DNA of 64,000 bases from Aquimonas sp964586455 (GCA_964586455.1 CAZPHV010000022.1:9028-73027), one strand, 5' to 3'; positions 16,841-26,777 are shown, numbered from the stretch's first letter. Notes: generated by a model from the sequence alone, not told the origin. Made by a program: numbers and translations.

Positions 16841-17357
16841 TCAGGCGCTGGCCAACGCCGCCACGCACAAACTCCGCGCGATTGTCTTCGCCGCCTCTCG
16901 ACCTTCGTACACCGCCGCAACGACCAGATCCGCACCGCGCACCATGTCGCCGCCGGCAAAGATCTTCGCATTGGCGGTTTGGAATGGCAGAGCGCCGGCC
17001 TCGGCCACGCGCACGCGGCCCTTGTTCTGTAGCGTAACGCCGTGCTTGCCCAGCCACTCGGGCCGGCTGGGCGTGAAGCCGAAGGCGACCATCACCGGGT
17101 CGGCGGCGATTTCGCGCTCGCTGCCGGGGATCTCCTCGCACTGGCAGCGGCCCTTCGCATCCGTCGGGCCGAGACGCGTTTCGATCACCTGCGCAGCGCG
17201 CGCGATTCGCGCCATCGCCCAGGATCGTCTTGGGCTGCGGGCGGAAAGAGCCGTTGACGCCTTCTTCCCTGGCCTTCGGAACCTCGCGGCGACTGCCCGG
17301 CACGTTGTCTTCGTCGCGACGGTAGACAACGCTGACACGCGCCTCCGCCTGACGCAT
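16841..17357 (-). pseudogene. Degenerate copy of the gltD 3' end (copy A)
   Basis: Translation of this stretch gives the C-terminal part of glutamate synthase small subunit: one frame carries YRRDEDNVPGSRREVPKA, another continues to IFAGGDMVRGADLVV and EGREAAK to a stop at 16841. The switch of frame near 17200 shows at least one indel, and the 5' two thirds of gltD are missing. It is clearly more diverged from the intact gene (28555-29979) than copy B at 19223-19781. All three lie in the same orientation. It cannot make a functional enzyme. The homology ends near 17357, just before the stop of the serine hydrolase gene. Confidence 0.85.
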
Positions 17358-17400
17358 TCTCAGAGCAGCGCAATGTCGGAGACACCCCTCACTGCGCGCT

Positions 17401-19053
17401 TCAATGCTGCCGCTGAAACGGAATCTGCGCGCCGCCCTGGTGCAGGGTGACCGAGGTCACGACACCTTCGGCGGGGGCAAACTCGAGATCGGCCGCCACC
17501 ACGGTCAGGAAGAAGCGCTGCGCCGATTCGGCGAACAGATCAAACGCCGGCTGTCCGCTCAACTGCGCTTTCAGCTGCTCACCTTCGAGCGAGATGGTCA
17601 GCTGTCCGGGCGCGCCGACGTAGGTGCCGAGCACGCGCTGCAGTTGTTCCCGGCTCAGGCTCACCGGCTGGCGGGGTTTCGACACCGCTTCTTCGGTACG
17701 CGGGGCGAAGTCACCCTCGCCTTCTCCGTTCTGGAACAGGCGCATCCCGCTGATCGTGCCGGCCTCGGTGCGCTCGATACGCAGATAGGTCAGGCCGTCT
17801 TCGAACAGAAGGGTGTCTGCTGCGATAGGCAACAGCTTGAAGGGCTGACCGCCGCTGCGCTGGCTGATCAGGGCGCCGTCGACCAGACGCAGTTCGCGAG
17901 TGGTGCTCGGGTCGATCCGGTACACGCCCTGGTAGCTCTCAAGAGTGCCCTCTGCCAGCGCGAAGGGCTTGGCTTCGGGGTAGGGGTCGCCGAGGGCGAA
18001 CGCCGCCAGCTTTACCGCGATCTGGGCCGGGTCGGCGCCCCCATTACTGTTCTGCAGAACCACCACGCTGAGCTGCTGCTCAGGGACATAGAGCAGATGC
18101 GTGCTGAAACCGAAGATACCGCCGCCGTGGCTGAGCTGCGGGCGACCGCGGACACTGCCGGCCACCAGGCCAAGGCCGTAGCGCGCCTCGACCGCTGCGG
18201 CCTCCGGCGTGATCATGGCCTGATAGCTGGCGGGCGCCAGTACCTTGCCGTTGTGCAGAGCCTGGTTCCAGCGCCACAGGTCGTTCACCGTGGATATCAG
18301 CGCACCGGCGATATGCGGCTGGGTCATGCTCAGAAACGGTGCCGGCACGGCCTTCGCGTCGCTGCCCACATAGCCCTGTGTCATGCCGTGCACCAGCAGG
18401 TTGTCCGCGCCGTAGCGGGTCTGTCCAAGCCCCAGCGGGGCCAGCAGCGCCTGTTCCAGATACTGGTGCCAGGCTTGCCCACTGGCCGCTTCGATGACTG
18501 CGCCCACCAGCACATAGCCGGAATTGTTGTAGGCCCAGTCGGTGCCCGGCGCGAAATCGGCCGGCAAGTCCTTGAAGCTCGCTACCAACGATGCGGTATC
18601 GAGGTCGCGGCGGATCGGCCCATCCATCACACCTTCGATATCGGTGTAGCTCTTGACCCCCGAGGTGTGATTCAGCAGCTGGCGCACGCTGATCGCGGCG
18701 CCGTTCGGGTAGTCCGGCAGGAACTTCGACAGCGGATCATCGAGGCTCAGCTTGCCCTCTTCCGCAAGCCGCAGCACGGCGGCGCCGCCGAACTGCTTGG
18801 TCACCGAGCCGATCCGGAACACGTGATCCGGGCTGAGCGGCACGCCCAGCTCCAGGCTGGCCATACCGCGCGCTCCGCGAAACAGCAGCTGGTCGCCGCG
18901 GGCCACCAGCACCGCCGCGCCGGGTCCGTCCACTGCGTAGCTTTTGGCCAGCAGCGGTTCGGCAAACGCTGCCACTTCGCTGGCGCTTGGCGCGTTCGCC
19001 TGCGCAGATCCGGAGAACAACAGTACCAGCGCCACTGCCCAATGCTTTCGCAT
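17401..19053 (-). CDS. Serine hydrolase, class C beta-lactamase-like
   Basis: 550 residues with a signal peptide (residues 1-22, cut near AQANA). The catalytic set of the beta-lactamase/DD-peptidase fold is present: S83-V-T-K86, Y175-N-N and H309-G-G. Residues about 380-550 form an additional beta-rich domain, as in many periplasmic serine hydrolases. The substrate may be a D-amino-acid peptide or an ester; resistance function cannot be claimed. The start at 19053 has GAGGAG eight bases upstream, and earlier in-frame codons lie within a repeat. The gene sits between the two partial gltD copies, so it was probably brought in with them. Confidence 0.88.
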   Translation of the reverse strand: MRKHWAVALVLLFSGSAQANAPSASEVAAFAEPLLAKSYAVDGPGAAVLVARGDQLLFRGARGMASLELGVPLSPDHVFRIGSVTKQFGGAAVLRLAEEGKLSLDDPLSKFLPDYPNGAAISVRQLLNHTSGVKSYTDIEGVMDGPIRRDLDTASLVASFKDLPADFAPGTDWAYNNSGYVLVGAVIEAASGQAWHQYLEQALLAPLGLGQTRYGADNLLVHGMTQGYVGSDAKAVPAPFLSMTQPHIAGALISTVNDLWRWNQALHNGKVLAPASYQAMITPEAAAVEARYGLGLVAGSVRGRPQLSHGGGIFGFSTHLLYVPEQQLSVVVLQNSNGGADPAQIAVKLAAFALGDPYPEAKPFALAEGTLESYQGVYRIDPSTTRELRLVDGALISQRSGGQPFKLLPIAADTLLFEDGLTYLRIERTEAGTISGMRLFQNGEGEGDFAPRTEEAVSKPRQPVSLSREQLQRVLGTYVGAPGQLTISLEGEQLKAQLSGQPAFDLFAESAQRFFLTVVAADLEFAPAEGVVTSVTLHQGGAQIPFQRQH

Positions 19054-19119
19054 GATCAAGCTCCTCATCCATAAGTGCGCGAATGATGGCAGCGTGAAGG
19101 AGTGAATGCGAGTTCTTGG

Positions 19120-19203
19120 GGTGGGCCTTGACCCACCGACGCCGGGACGTGAGCCAACGGGGAAACGCGAGGCGAGTGAAGCCTTGGTGGGCCAAGGCCC
19201 ACC
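19120..19203. repeat. Pair of GTGGGCC-type palindromes
   Basis: An imperfect copy at 19120-19137 (GGTGGGCC, TTG, ACCCACC) and a perfect one at 19186-19203 (GGTGGGCC, AA, GGCCCACC) lie in the leader of the serine hydrolase gene, next to the end of gltD copy B. They belong to the family seen at 2155-2172. Confidence 0.7.
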
Positions 19204-19222
19204 CAATGCGATCGTCAAGCCT

Positions 19223-19781
19223 TCACGCGCAGGCGAACGCGGCCACGCCCAACGAGGTTGCGATTGCCTTCGCGGCTTCGCGACCCTCGTACACCGCCGT
19301 AACGACCAGATCGGCACCACGCACCATGTCACCACCGGCGAAGATCTTCGCATTGGCAGTCTGGAAGGGCAGGGCGCCGGCCTCAGCCACGCGCACGCGG
19401 CCGTTGTTCTGTAGCGTAACGCCGTGCTTGCCCAGCCACTCGGGCGGGCTGGGGGTGAAGCCGAAGGCGACCATCACCTGGTCGGCGGCGATTTCGCGCT
19501 CGCTGCCGGGGATTTCTTCGAACTGGCGACGGCCCTTTGCGTCGGGCGGGCCGAGGCGGGTTTCGACCGCCAGCACCGCGCGCACGCGATTCTCATCGTT
19601 GCCGAGAATTGCTTTGGGCTGCAGCTTGAACAGGAAGTTGACGCCTTCCTCCTTGGCCTTGGCCACCTCACGCTTGCTGCCGGGCATGTCGTCTTCATCG
19701 CGGCGGTAGACGCAGGACACGCTTGCCGCGCCCTGGCGGATCGCGGTGCGGTTGCAGTCCATGGCGGTGTCGCCACCACCG
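19223..19781 (-). pseudogene. Near-identical partial copy of the gltD 3' end (copy B)
   Basis: About 184 codons matching the C-terminal end of the intact GltD, from GGGDTAMDCNRTAIRQ to the stop, with only four residue differences that I can count. The DNA match begins abruptly near 19781 and ends at the stop codon region. The FeS and FAD-binding N-terminal parts are absent, so it is not a working subunit, though the frame is intact and extends upstream into unrelated sequence. It is younger than copy A and lies in the same orientation as both other copies, about 9.3 kb from the intact gene. Confidence 0.9.
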
Positions 19782-19923
19782 GTCGCGAGCTGTCCCCACT
19801 CGCACGGCTGCGCGGGGTAGACGCTCAGTGAATGCGCGGCAGCAGGATAATCGAATCGATACGCGCACAGCTCTCTAGCGAATGGAAGGCCACCACCGGA
19901 CCCTACTGTGCGTGGGGTAGGCC

Positions 19924-22629
19924 TCAAGCCTTGAGTGCGGCAGCCAGTGCGTCAATCTCCTCCTCAAGCTCCTTGTCGTCCGCTGCCAATCGTTGGATCT
20001 CTCTTGCGCGGTCCAGTGCGTTGGCGGCACCTTCTCGCTGCCCGAGACCAAACAGCACCTTTGCCCTCAGAAGTTCGATCCGCGCTCCACTGACAGCGGT
20101 CCCGCCGCCCGCTGCGATGATCGTCTCGGCATCCTCACCCAATTGGTCCAACGCACTCAATGCCTCCTCATAGTGCCCCACCTGCTCATGGAACAGGGCG
20201 AGAAAGAAGCTGAAGTTCTGCCCTGCGACGTTGGCCGGGCCGAACCCCTGCCGCAGTCTGTCGCGAGCATCGCGGATTGCCGCGAGGCCTTGCTCATGTT
20301 CCCCACATTCGAAGGAGCGGGCACCGAAGTTGCCTAGTTCAATCAGTGTGGTCTGTCGTTCGTATCCGAACACGCGGATCGCTTGATCGGCAGCTACGCG
20401 CGCTGTTGGCAAGGATCGTTCGCAATCCCCGTTCAGATGATGGGTGTAGGAAAGCGTGCTGAGGCTGACGATGCTTTCGAGGTGGTCGGGACCCAAATGC
20501 CGGGTATTGATTTCGTAGGCGGCTTGGGCGGCTTCAACGGCCTCAGGCATGCGGTCCAGTGCCCGTAGCGCCCGCGCTCGATTGCGTTCGGTGCTTCCCC
20601 GCGAGGACTCGTGCAACCCCGAAAGCAGCTCCTCGGCTCGCTCCAAGTACTCGAGCGCTTCCGATGGTCGGTTCAGGCGTAGCAGAGCATCTGATTGGCC
20701 AATGATAATTGAGCGTATGGAGTTGGGATCGAATTGCGTGGCGGTTGTCGCGATGGCCCAAGCACGGTTCCAGGAGTCAAGTGCTTCTGCCGGTTGTAGC
20801 ATTTGAGCGTGGAACTCGGCCCTTACAGTATGGGAGCGTAGTTGAAGCGCTTCGTCGTAAGCGATGGTAGCGATCAGTGTGTCCGCTTCATTGATACTTA
20901 GCCGTGCATCGTCGAAGCGCGTCGCCCAACTCAGCGCAATGGCGAGGTCGTAAATGGTCCGTATCGTGTCCGGGTGTGCTGCACCAAGGTGTTCCCTGTA
21001 GTCGCGAACAGCGTGCTCGCCGTGCTCGATGGCGAGCCCGTGTTCACTCAGGCCGCGATACGCGACCGACAAGGCTCGGTGCAAACTGGCTCGCGCAATG
21101 GGATCCTCGCTGAAGCGCTGCGATGTCGCTTGCGCCACGGCATCGAGAACTGCTTTAGGTCCTGCTTCGGGTGCAAACCGGGGATCTCCTCGACTCAAAC
21201 CAGCGAGGATGTCCTCGGCGAGAAAACGTTGGACTGCGCTGAGGCTCTTCGCGTGCAATTCCGCTTGTACGCGCGCGAACTCGATGGACCTAAGTAGCAG
21301 AACACTTGCGCCCATTCCCAGTACGAGCGCCAAGACTGCTGCAATGAGCCACGGACGCCGCGCCCGGGATGTCGCGAGTGCTGCCCGAGAGCGCGCCAGA
21401 GCTTCGGCCATGCGCGCACGCTCTTCACGCATTTCGCGACGTTGTTCGCGAGACCGCAATCTCTCAACCAGGACGCCGACGCTGGATGGGCGCAGCATTG
21501 GATCCTGATCGGTGGCCCAGGCGATGTCCTCACGCAGTTCCTGGTCTTCGATCTCACGATCCCAACCTGGAGCGAGTGTGCGCCTGAAATCCTCGACGAT
21601 CAGTTGAAAAAGGATCATGCCGAGTGCAAACACATCACTCTGAATCGAAACCCGTCCCCCTCGCACGATCTCAGGTGCGAGATAGAGCGGCGTTCCCGCG
21701 CCGCGTACATCACCGGGAAATTGCGAGAGGGTCAGCCCCAACGCGCTGACCCCGAGTTGGCTCAGTCGATCAGGATCGATGATCCGACTCACTCCGAAAT
21801 CTACGATTCGGCAAACGCGTTGACCATCGTGCTCATCGATCAACACGTTCTGTGGCTTGATGTCTTTGTGTAGCACTCCGACGGAGTGCGCGTGGGACAC
21901 GCAGCCTGCGAACATACAGAAAAGTTCGATACGATCTCGCAGGTTCAGGTTTGAGAGATTGTCCCTGCTCCAATCCAGAAGATTGCGGCCACCGTAGGGG
22001 TATTCGAGAAAAAACGGGGGTTCGGCAAGTTGCGCCTCAATGACCGGCAAGAACCCGCTGTCGTCCGGGAACTCGGCCGCCAGCAGACGGGAAACTGTCA
22101 GTTCACGCTTCAGGGCATCGAGTTGTTCATCATCGCTGGCGAACTTGACTGCGCGCGCACCCAAGGTGCTGGTTGCTCGCCAAACTTCGCGCCCAGGCGC
22201 GGCCGCGATCCGCTCCTCAAGGATCGCACCCGAGGCCACCGGAAGACGCAGGCCAGGTTGCAGCGCCAAAGGTGTCGCGGTCGCAACGCGAGCCACGCTC
22301 CTTTCAACCGAGCCGTCAAGCCGGTAGCCGACGCGAGCAATTGTTACAAGGCGCACTTCGGGCACGTTCTGCAGTGCCTTGCGCAACTTGCCCACGGCGG
22401 TGGCGAGGACATGATCCACCACCACACGACCGCCCCACAGTTCGGCCATGAACTCCGAGCGTGAAACTACGGAGCCGGCGTTCCTGAGCAACAGCTGCAG
22501 TGCGCGGGCAGGCTTGGGCTCAAGGGGGCGGTGTTCTCCCGCAACGACGAGGGTTTGACTCGCCTCGTCGAACTCAGCTGCACCGAACCGCCAGCGAAAG
22601 GCACGATCTCCCAGGGGCGATGTGTTCAT
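19924..22629 (-). CDS. Winged-helix / Ser-Thr protein kinase / TPR fusion protein
   Basis: 901 residues. Residues about 10-108 are an OmpR-type winged helix (LEPKPARALQLLLRNAGSVV, ELWGGRVVVDHVLATAVGKLRKAL, RVGYRL). Residues about 135-400 are a Hanks-type kinase: K162 in AVKF, HKDIKPQN with catalytic D256, D277-F-G and APE in YLAPEIV; the glycine loop is poor (AAAPGREVW). A membrane helix follows (PWLIAAVLALVLGMGASVLL), then about 450 residues of helical TPR-like repeats, predicted extracytoplasmic. This would let an outer sensor talk to a cytoplasmic kinase and DNA-binding domain. The ATG at 22629 is chosen because the winged helix begins right after it. It is divergent from the secreted repeat protein. 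Confidence 0.88.
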   Translation of the reverse strand: MNTSPLGDRAFRWRFGAAEFDEASQTLVVAGEHRPLEPKPARALQLLLRNAGSVVSRSEFMAELWGGRVVVDHVLATAVGKLRKALQNVPEVRLVTIARVGYRLDGSVERSVARVATATPLALQPGLRLPVASGAILEERIAAAPGREVWRATSTLGARAVKFASDDEQLDALKRELTVSRLLAAEFPDDSGFLPVIEAQLAEPPFFLEYPYGGRNLLDWSRDNLSNLNLRDRIELFCMFAGCVSHAHSVGVLHKDIKPQNVLIDEHDGQRVCRIVDFGVSRIIDPDRLSQLGVSALGLTLSQFPGDVRGAGTPLYLAPEIVRGGRVSIQSDVFALGMILFQLIVEDFRRTLAPGWDREIEDQELREDIAWATDQDPMLRPSSVGVLVERLRSREQRREMREERARMAEALARSRAALATSRARRPWLIAAVLALVLGMGASVLLLRSIEFARVQAELHAKSLSAVQRFLAEDILAGLSRGDPRFAPEAGPKAVLDAVAQATSQRFSEDPIARASLHRALSVAYRGLSEHGLAIEHGEHAVRDYREHLGAAHPDTIRTIYDLAIALSWATRFDDARLSINEADTLIATIAYDEALQLRSHTVRAEFHAQMLQPAEALDSWNRAWAIATTATQFDPNSIRSIIIGQSDALLRLNRPSEALEYLERAEELLSGLHESSRGSTERNRARALRALDRMPEAVEAAQAAYEINTRHLGPDHLESIVSLSTLSYTHHLNGDCERSLPTARVAADQAIRVFGYERQTTLIELGNFGARSFECGEHEQGLAAIRDARDRLRQGFGPANVAGQNFSFFLALFHEQVGHYEEALSALDQLGEDAETIIAAGGGTAVSGARIELLRAKVLFGLGQREGAANALDRAREIQRLAADDKELEEEIDALAAALKA

Positions 22630-22858
22630 TACGCCTCGCCAGCACGAGTCAAGGTTCCGATTGAGGCTAGTTGAACAGCCTTGAACTCGCAAGCTTGAAT
22701 GTTTCTTGAAGTTCATGTGAGCCCACATGGCAGAGTTGTGGACTAGGGTAGGGCTTCGAGCAGAAGGCAGTGCTTGACCGATATCTCGGCGCGAGATGCG
22801 GTTGGCTCGCGTCCGGAATCGAGTGCCCCAAAAACACGACCTAGTCTGAGAGACTTTA

Positions 22859-25800
22859 ATGAATCGCCTTCTGAGCTTCGCACTGTCTGCGCTGGCGTTG
22901 TTCGTGGAGCCGGCGACCGCGACGCCCCGGCTTGATGCGTTCCCAAGCCGCTTCGACGTCGCCCCGTCCCAGGTTTTCAGCATCAACACGGTCGTAGCAA
23001 ACGACAGCGCTCATCCACTATCTGATGCGTCGGTGGCGATTGCCGTTCCTTCCGAATTCGGAAGCGTGACAAACCTGCCGACCGATGCCAGCTGCAATTC
23101 ACCCTGCCGTGGTGGATCGACCATCACATGGGCCGCAGGCTCCATCCCGGCCGGGGGGGCGTATGTCGCCTCGTTCACGACCACACTGAACGATTTTCCT
23201 GCCCCGCCCGCCGGTACCTTGATCGCCGTAAACGCGCAGCTTCGCAGCGGTGCGCAAGCCGTCGCAACGGTCAACACTCAGGTGAGGGTGCGCCCCTCCG
23301 CCGCCAACAATGTGCTGCAGATCAGCAGCTCGCTCCAATTTGCACGACCCGGCGAGCGGGTTCTGTTGAGTGCCACCTTTGGCAACGCGTCAAGCACTGC
23401 GACCACGCTCGGCAACACGCTGAGCCTGACTCTGCCACAGGGGTTCCAGGTCATTGATGCAGGCGATGGCGTTTTGGGCGCGAGCACAGTCACTTGGAGC
23501 ATTGGCGCGCTTGGGCCCGGGAGCAGCGGCGCTCGAAACGTGCTGGTCGAAGTTCAGTCGTCCGCCGAAGCGCTTCGAAGTGTCGCAGCGACCCTTCAGA
23601 ACAGCACGGAGTCCACAGAAGCACGCACCGTGCTCGGAGTAGCGCAAGCCCAGTCACTACGCGTGAGCGTTGACACGGATGCGCACGAGGTGGAGCGCGG
23701 CAGGCAGTTCGGCGTCAGGATCAGGGTGAGCAATGCCGGTTCTGCGTCACTAAACAATGTCGTAGTTAGCTCGCGCTTACCGCAGGCTAGCAATGGGCCT
23801 GCAGCGATCGAAGGTGGTGGCACCTGTCCTTCCGGCTGCAGCGGCGCGAGAGAAATTCGCTGGACAATCCCGACGCTTGCGCCCGGCCAGAGTCGAGTCT
23901 TCAGCTACGCACACGATGCGGCAAGTTCTGGCGGTGTGCATGCGTTGACCGGCCAGGTCGCCCGTCATGAAGCCTTTGCAGCGGTGGTGGGGCAGCGCGT
24001 CATGGCCTCCAGCGATGTTTCGCTACTGAGCGGCCGCGTACTGCGCGTGGCTCTGGATGGGCCAGATCGACTTCGATTTGGCGAAGAGACGGTGCTACAA
24101 ATTCATGCCGCAAACCTTCGAACGACCCCAGCGCTGGGCTCGCGTCTGAAGGTCCGCCTACCGGTGGGAGTCCAGGCCACTCAACTCGATGGAGCCATCG
24201 CTGACGGAAACGGCGGGCTCACGTGGGATCTCGGAACGCTCGGTCCTGGGCAAACCGTGATCAAACGCATCAGCGTGTTGGCGGAAGCTCTTCAAATCAC
24301 ACCAACGCAGCCCTCGATCTTCAAAGACGGGTTCGAATCAGACGGAAACGGTACGCCCGGGGTTTCCGGAGCGCTGTCATCCGGGTTGCTGTATGCAGAA
24401 GTTCTGGACAACAGCAGTGGTGCTCGTGCAGCCCGGCATCTGGGCCTACAGACATTGCCCTCAAGGGCGAACCTCAGCTTGGTTGTGGGTCCGAAGCCGG
24501 GGCTGACAGGCGAGATCCTCAACGGCGAACTGACCGTCGGCAATAGCGGATCGGATCTCTTCGGAGTGATGGTCTATCTGCGTGTGCCGCAAGAGGCAGG
24601 CAACTGGGTTTTGGACGGCGTGGGCAGCTGCTTGAACTCCTGCGCCGACGGCACCCTGGTGCGCTGGAACATCGGTGACCTGCCTGCAGGCACCAGCAGG
24701 GCGCTCAGCTTCTCGACGCGTGTGAGCCCCTTTTCTCCCATACCTCCAAGCGGTGCCCAGATCGAGTTCGAGGCCTGGGCAGTTGAGGCCGCGAATCTGG
24801 ATGTCACCCGCGTGCGCGAAGTGGTCCCGGTCGGTCCCCGTGACCTCGACCTCGCGATCAAGGACAACCGCGATCCGGTACTCAGCGGGGAGACGTTGAC
24901 CTACACGCTGAGCTACGGCAACACCACTGCAAGCACGCTCACTGGCGTCAACTTGTCGCTCCCGCTGCCGCCGGGCACGCAGTTCCAGTCGGCCAGCGAC
25001 GGCGGCACGCACAGTGCTGGCGTGGTCAGCTGGTCGTTGGGCTCGCTGTCTCCAGGCGTATCCGGGCAACGTTCCGTTCAGGTGCTGGTGCCCACTGCCC
25101 AGCCGGGCCGCATGCTGGAAACCCGCGCGCGCATCGCCGATGGATCCTCGCGGGTGAGCTTCGCCAGCGCCAGCACCATGCAGTCAGCACAGAGGCCACT
25201 GAACCTCAGCTTGGTTGTGGGCCCCAAGCCGGCGCTGACAGGTGAGTATCTCAATGGCGAGCTGACCGTTGGCAACAGCGGCTCCGACCTGTTCGGTGTG
25301 ATGGTCTACGTCCGCGTCCCGCAGGAGACGACGAGCTGGGTCCTAGATGGTGTGGGCAGCTGCATGAACTCCTGCGCCGACGGCACCCTGGTGCGCTGGA
25401 ACATCGGTGACCTGCCTGCAGGCACCAGCAGGGCGCTCAGCTTCTCGACGCGTGTGAGCCCCTTTTCTCCCATACCTCCAAGCGGTGCCCAGATCGAGTT
25501 CGAGGCCTGGGCAGTTGAGGCCGCGAATCTGGATGTCACCCGCGTGCGCGAAGTGGTCCCGGTCGGTCCCCGTGACCTCGACCTCGCGATCAAGGACAAC
25601 CGCGATCCGGTACTCAGCGGGGAGACGTTGACCTACACGCTGAGCTACGGCAACACCACTGCAAGCACGCTCACTGGCGTCAACTTGTCGCTCCCGCTGC
25701 CGCCGGGCACGCAGTTCCAGTCGGCCAGCGACGGCGGCACGCACAGTGCTGGCGTGGTCAGCTGGTCGTTGGGCTCGCTTTCTCCGGGCGTATCCGGGCA

Positions 25801-26311
25801 ACGCGTTGTGCAGGTGCTGGTGCCTACAGCGCAGGCGGGGCGTGTGTTGGAGAGTAGTGCGCGCATCGCGGACGGAACGGGGCGCGTGAGCCATGCCGGC
25901 GTCAGCACGGCACAGGCGACGCAGAGGCCGTTGAACCTAAACATCAGTGTACTGCCGGGCGCCGTGGTCCGGAACGAAGTAGTCCAAGGCGAGCTGCAAG
26001 TCAGCAATGCAGGGGCCGTAGCCCTCTTCGGCGTCATCGTGAATCTTCGTGTTCCCGAAGAGACCTATAGCTGGACACCCGCCGACGGAGGCATCTGCCT
26101 CAACTCTTGCTCCGACGGAACGCTGGTTCGCTGGAATGTGGGAGAGCTGGGCGCAGGAGCCTCTGCAACAGTGAGATTCTCTGCACGAATCAACAGCTCG
26201 GGCAATTACCCGGCGATCGGACAATTGGTGGAGTTCGACACCTGGGGGATCGAAGCAACCAATACTAACTCGGTCAGGGCTAAGCAAGTGATGCGGGTAG
26301 TGCAGCCATAG
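22859..26311 (+). CDS. Secreted DUF11-like repeat protein with internal duplication
   Basis: 1150 residues with a signal peptide (MNRLLSFALSALALFVEPATA, 1-21). The rest is a string of about eight beta-sandwich repeats of the DUF11/conserved-repeat type, recognisable by lines such as VANDSAHPLSDASV, LPQGFQVIDAGDG and WSLGSLSPG. Small Cys pairs recur (CNSPC, CPSGC, CLNSC). Residues about 537-780 and 781-1024 are a tandem duplication. IFKDGFE at 487-493 resembles a motif usually found near the C-terminus of secreted proteins in Lysobacterales, here in the middle. No membrane anchor or sorting signal follows the last repeat. Likely an extracellular or surface structural/adhesive protein. Divergent promoter region with the kinase gene. 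Confidence 0.85.
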   Translation: MNRLLSFALSALALFVEPATATPRLDAFPSRFDVAPSQVFSINTVVANDSAHPLSDASVAIAVPSEFGSVTNLPTDASCNSPCRGGSTITWAAGSIPAGGAYVASFTTTLNDFPAPPAGTLIAVNAQLRSGAQAVATVNTQVRVRPSAANNVLQISSSLQFARPGERVLLSATFGNASSTATTLGNTLSLTLPQGFQVIDAGDGVLGASTVTWSIGALGPGSSGARNVLVEVQSSAEALRSVAATLQNSTESTEARTVLGVAQAQSLRVSVDTDAHEVERGRQFGVRIRVSNAGSASLNNVVVSSRLPQASNGPAAIEGGGTCPSGCSGAREIRWTIPTLAPGQSRVFSYAHDAASSGGVHALTGQVARHEAFAAVVGQRVMASSDVSLLSGRVLRVALDGPDRLRFGEETVLQIHAANLRTTPALGSRLKVRLPVGVQATQLDGAIADGNGGLTWDLGTLGPGQTVIKRISVLAEALQITPTQPSIFKDGFESDGNGTPGVSGALSSGLLYAEVLDNSSGARAARHLGLQTLPSRANLSLVVGPKPGLTGEILNGELTVGNSGSDLFGVMVYLRVPQEAGNWVLDGVGSCLNSCADGTLVRWNIGDLPAGTSRALSFSTRVSPFSPIPPSGAQIEFEAWAVEAANLDVTRVREVVPVGPRDLDLAIKDNRDPVLSGETLTYTLSYGNTTASTLTGVNLSLPLPPGTQFQSASDGGTHSAGVVSWSLGSLSPGVSGQRSVQVLVPTAQPGRMLETRARIADGSSRVSFASASTMQSAQRPLNLSLVVGPKPALTGEYLNGELTVGNSGSDLFGVMVYVRVPQETTSWVLDGVGSCMNSCADGTLVRWNIGDLPAGTSRALSFSTRVSPFSPIPPSGAQIEFEAWAVEAANLDVTRVREVVPVGPRDLDLAIKDNRDPVLSGETLTYTLSYGNTTASTLTGVNLSLPLPPGTQFQSASDGGTHSAGVVSWSLGSLSPGVSGQRVVQVLVPTAQAGRVLESSARIADGTGRVSHAGVSTAQATQRPLNLNISVLPGAVVRNEVVQGELQVSNAGAVALFGVIVNLRVPEETYSWTPADGGICLNSCSDGTLVRWNVGELGAGASATVRFSARINSSGNYPAIGQLVEFDTWGIEATNTNSVRAKQVMRVVQP
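24470..25933 (+). repeat. 732-base tandem duplication inside the repeat protein gene
   Basis: Two copies with a period of exactly 732 bases (244 codons); for example AACCTCAGCTT at 24470 and 25202. Roughly 410 bases (24635-25045 against 25367-25777) look identical to the base, while the ends of each unit have diverged. This suggests recent gene conversion or recent duplication followed by local change. Confidence 0.92.
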
Positions 26312-26399
26312 ATGCGTGAGGGCAATGGCAACTTCACCACATAACGACTACGCCTAAACGGCAGGAACGACCACGCACCGGTAAAACGAGGAACTTCAA

Positions 26400-26777
26400 A
26401 TGGCGCTGATTGACTGCACGGATTGCGGGAACCGTGTTTCCGACTCCGCCGCTGCGTGTCCGCGTTGCGGCAAGCCGGTAGCTTGCTCTGGCGATGCCAG
26501 TCTGTTGCACTGCCCCTTCTGTCGCTCAACAGTTTCCGAGTACGCGAAAGTCTGCCCGGGCTGTCACGCGGAGAAAGGTTACACACAGGCTAGCGGTGTC
26601 ATCTATGGGGTGGTCGGGACAGTGCTCTGCGGAATCTCCATTCCCGGATTGATCGCACTTTGGCTGTTCAGCTTCGGAAATGAAGTCGCGCTGATTGTAG
26701 GAATGCTGTTTCTCGCCCCAGTGCTGCTCTCTGTGTTTCGTCTAGCTACTGGCCCCGTGTGGTATCGGCGGCAATAG
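26400..26777 (+). CDS. Zinc-ribbon membrane protein
   Basis: 125 residues. Two zinc-ribbon units fill the N-terminal half: CTDCG...CPRCG (6-24) and CPFC...CPGC (about 39-56). Two hydrophobic helices follow (about 67-90 and 95-115), ending in a basic tail YRRQ. GAGGA stands seven bases before the ATG. Such small ribbon-plus-helix proteins are common in bacteria and of unknown role. It may be co-transcribed with the repeat protein gene 88 bases upstream. Confidence 0.8.
   Translation: MALIDCTDCGNRVSDSAAACPRCGKPVACSGDASLLHCPFCRSTVSEYAKVCPGCHAEKGYTQASGVIYGVVGTVLCGISIPGLIALWLFSFGNEVALIVGMLFLAPVLLSVFRLATGPVWYRRQ

Noticed and set aside
16841..17357. Independent oxidoreductase gene
   Set aside because: It is a frameshifted fragment of gltD without the FeS and FAD-binding parts.
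17401..19053. Beta-lactamase resistance gene
   Set aside because: The fold motifs are those of class C-like serine hydrolases in general; the extra C-terminal domain and lack of AmpC-specific features do not support a resistance claim.
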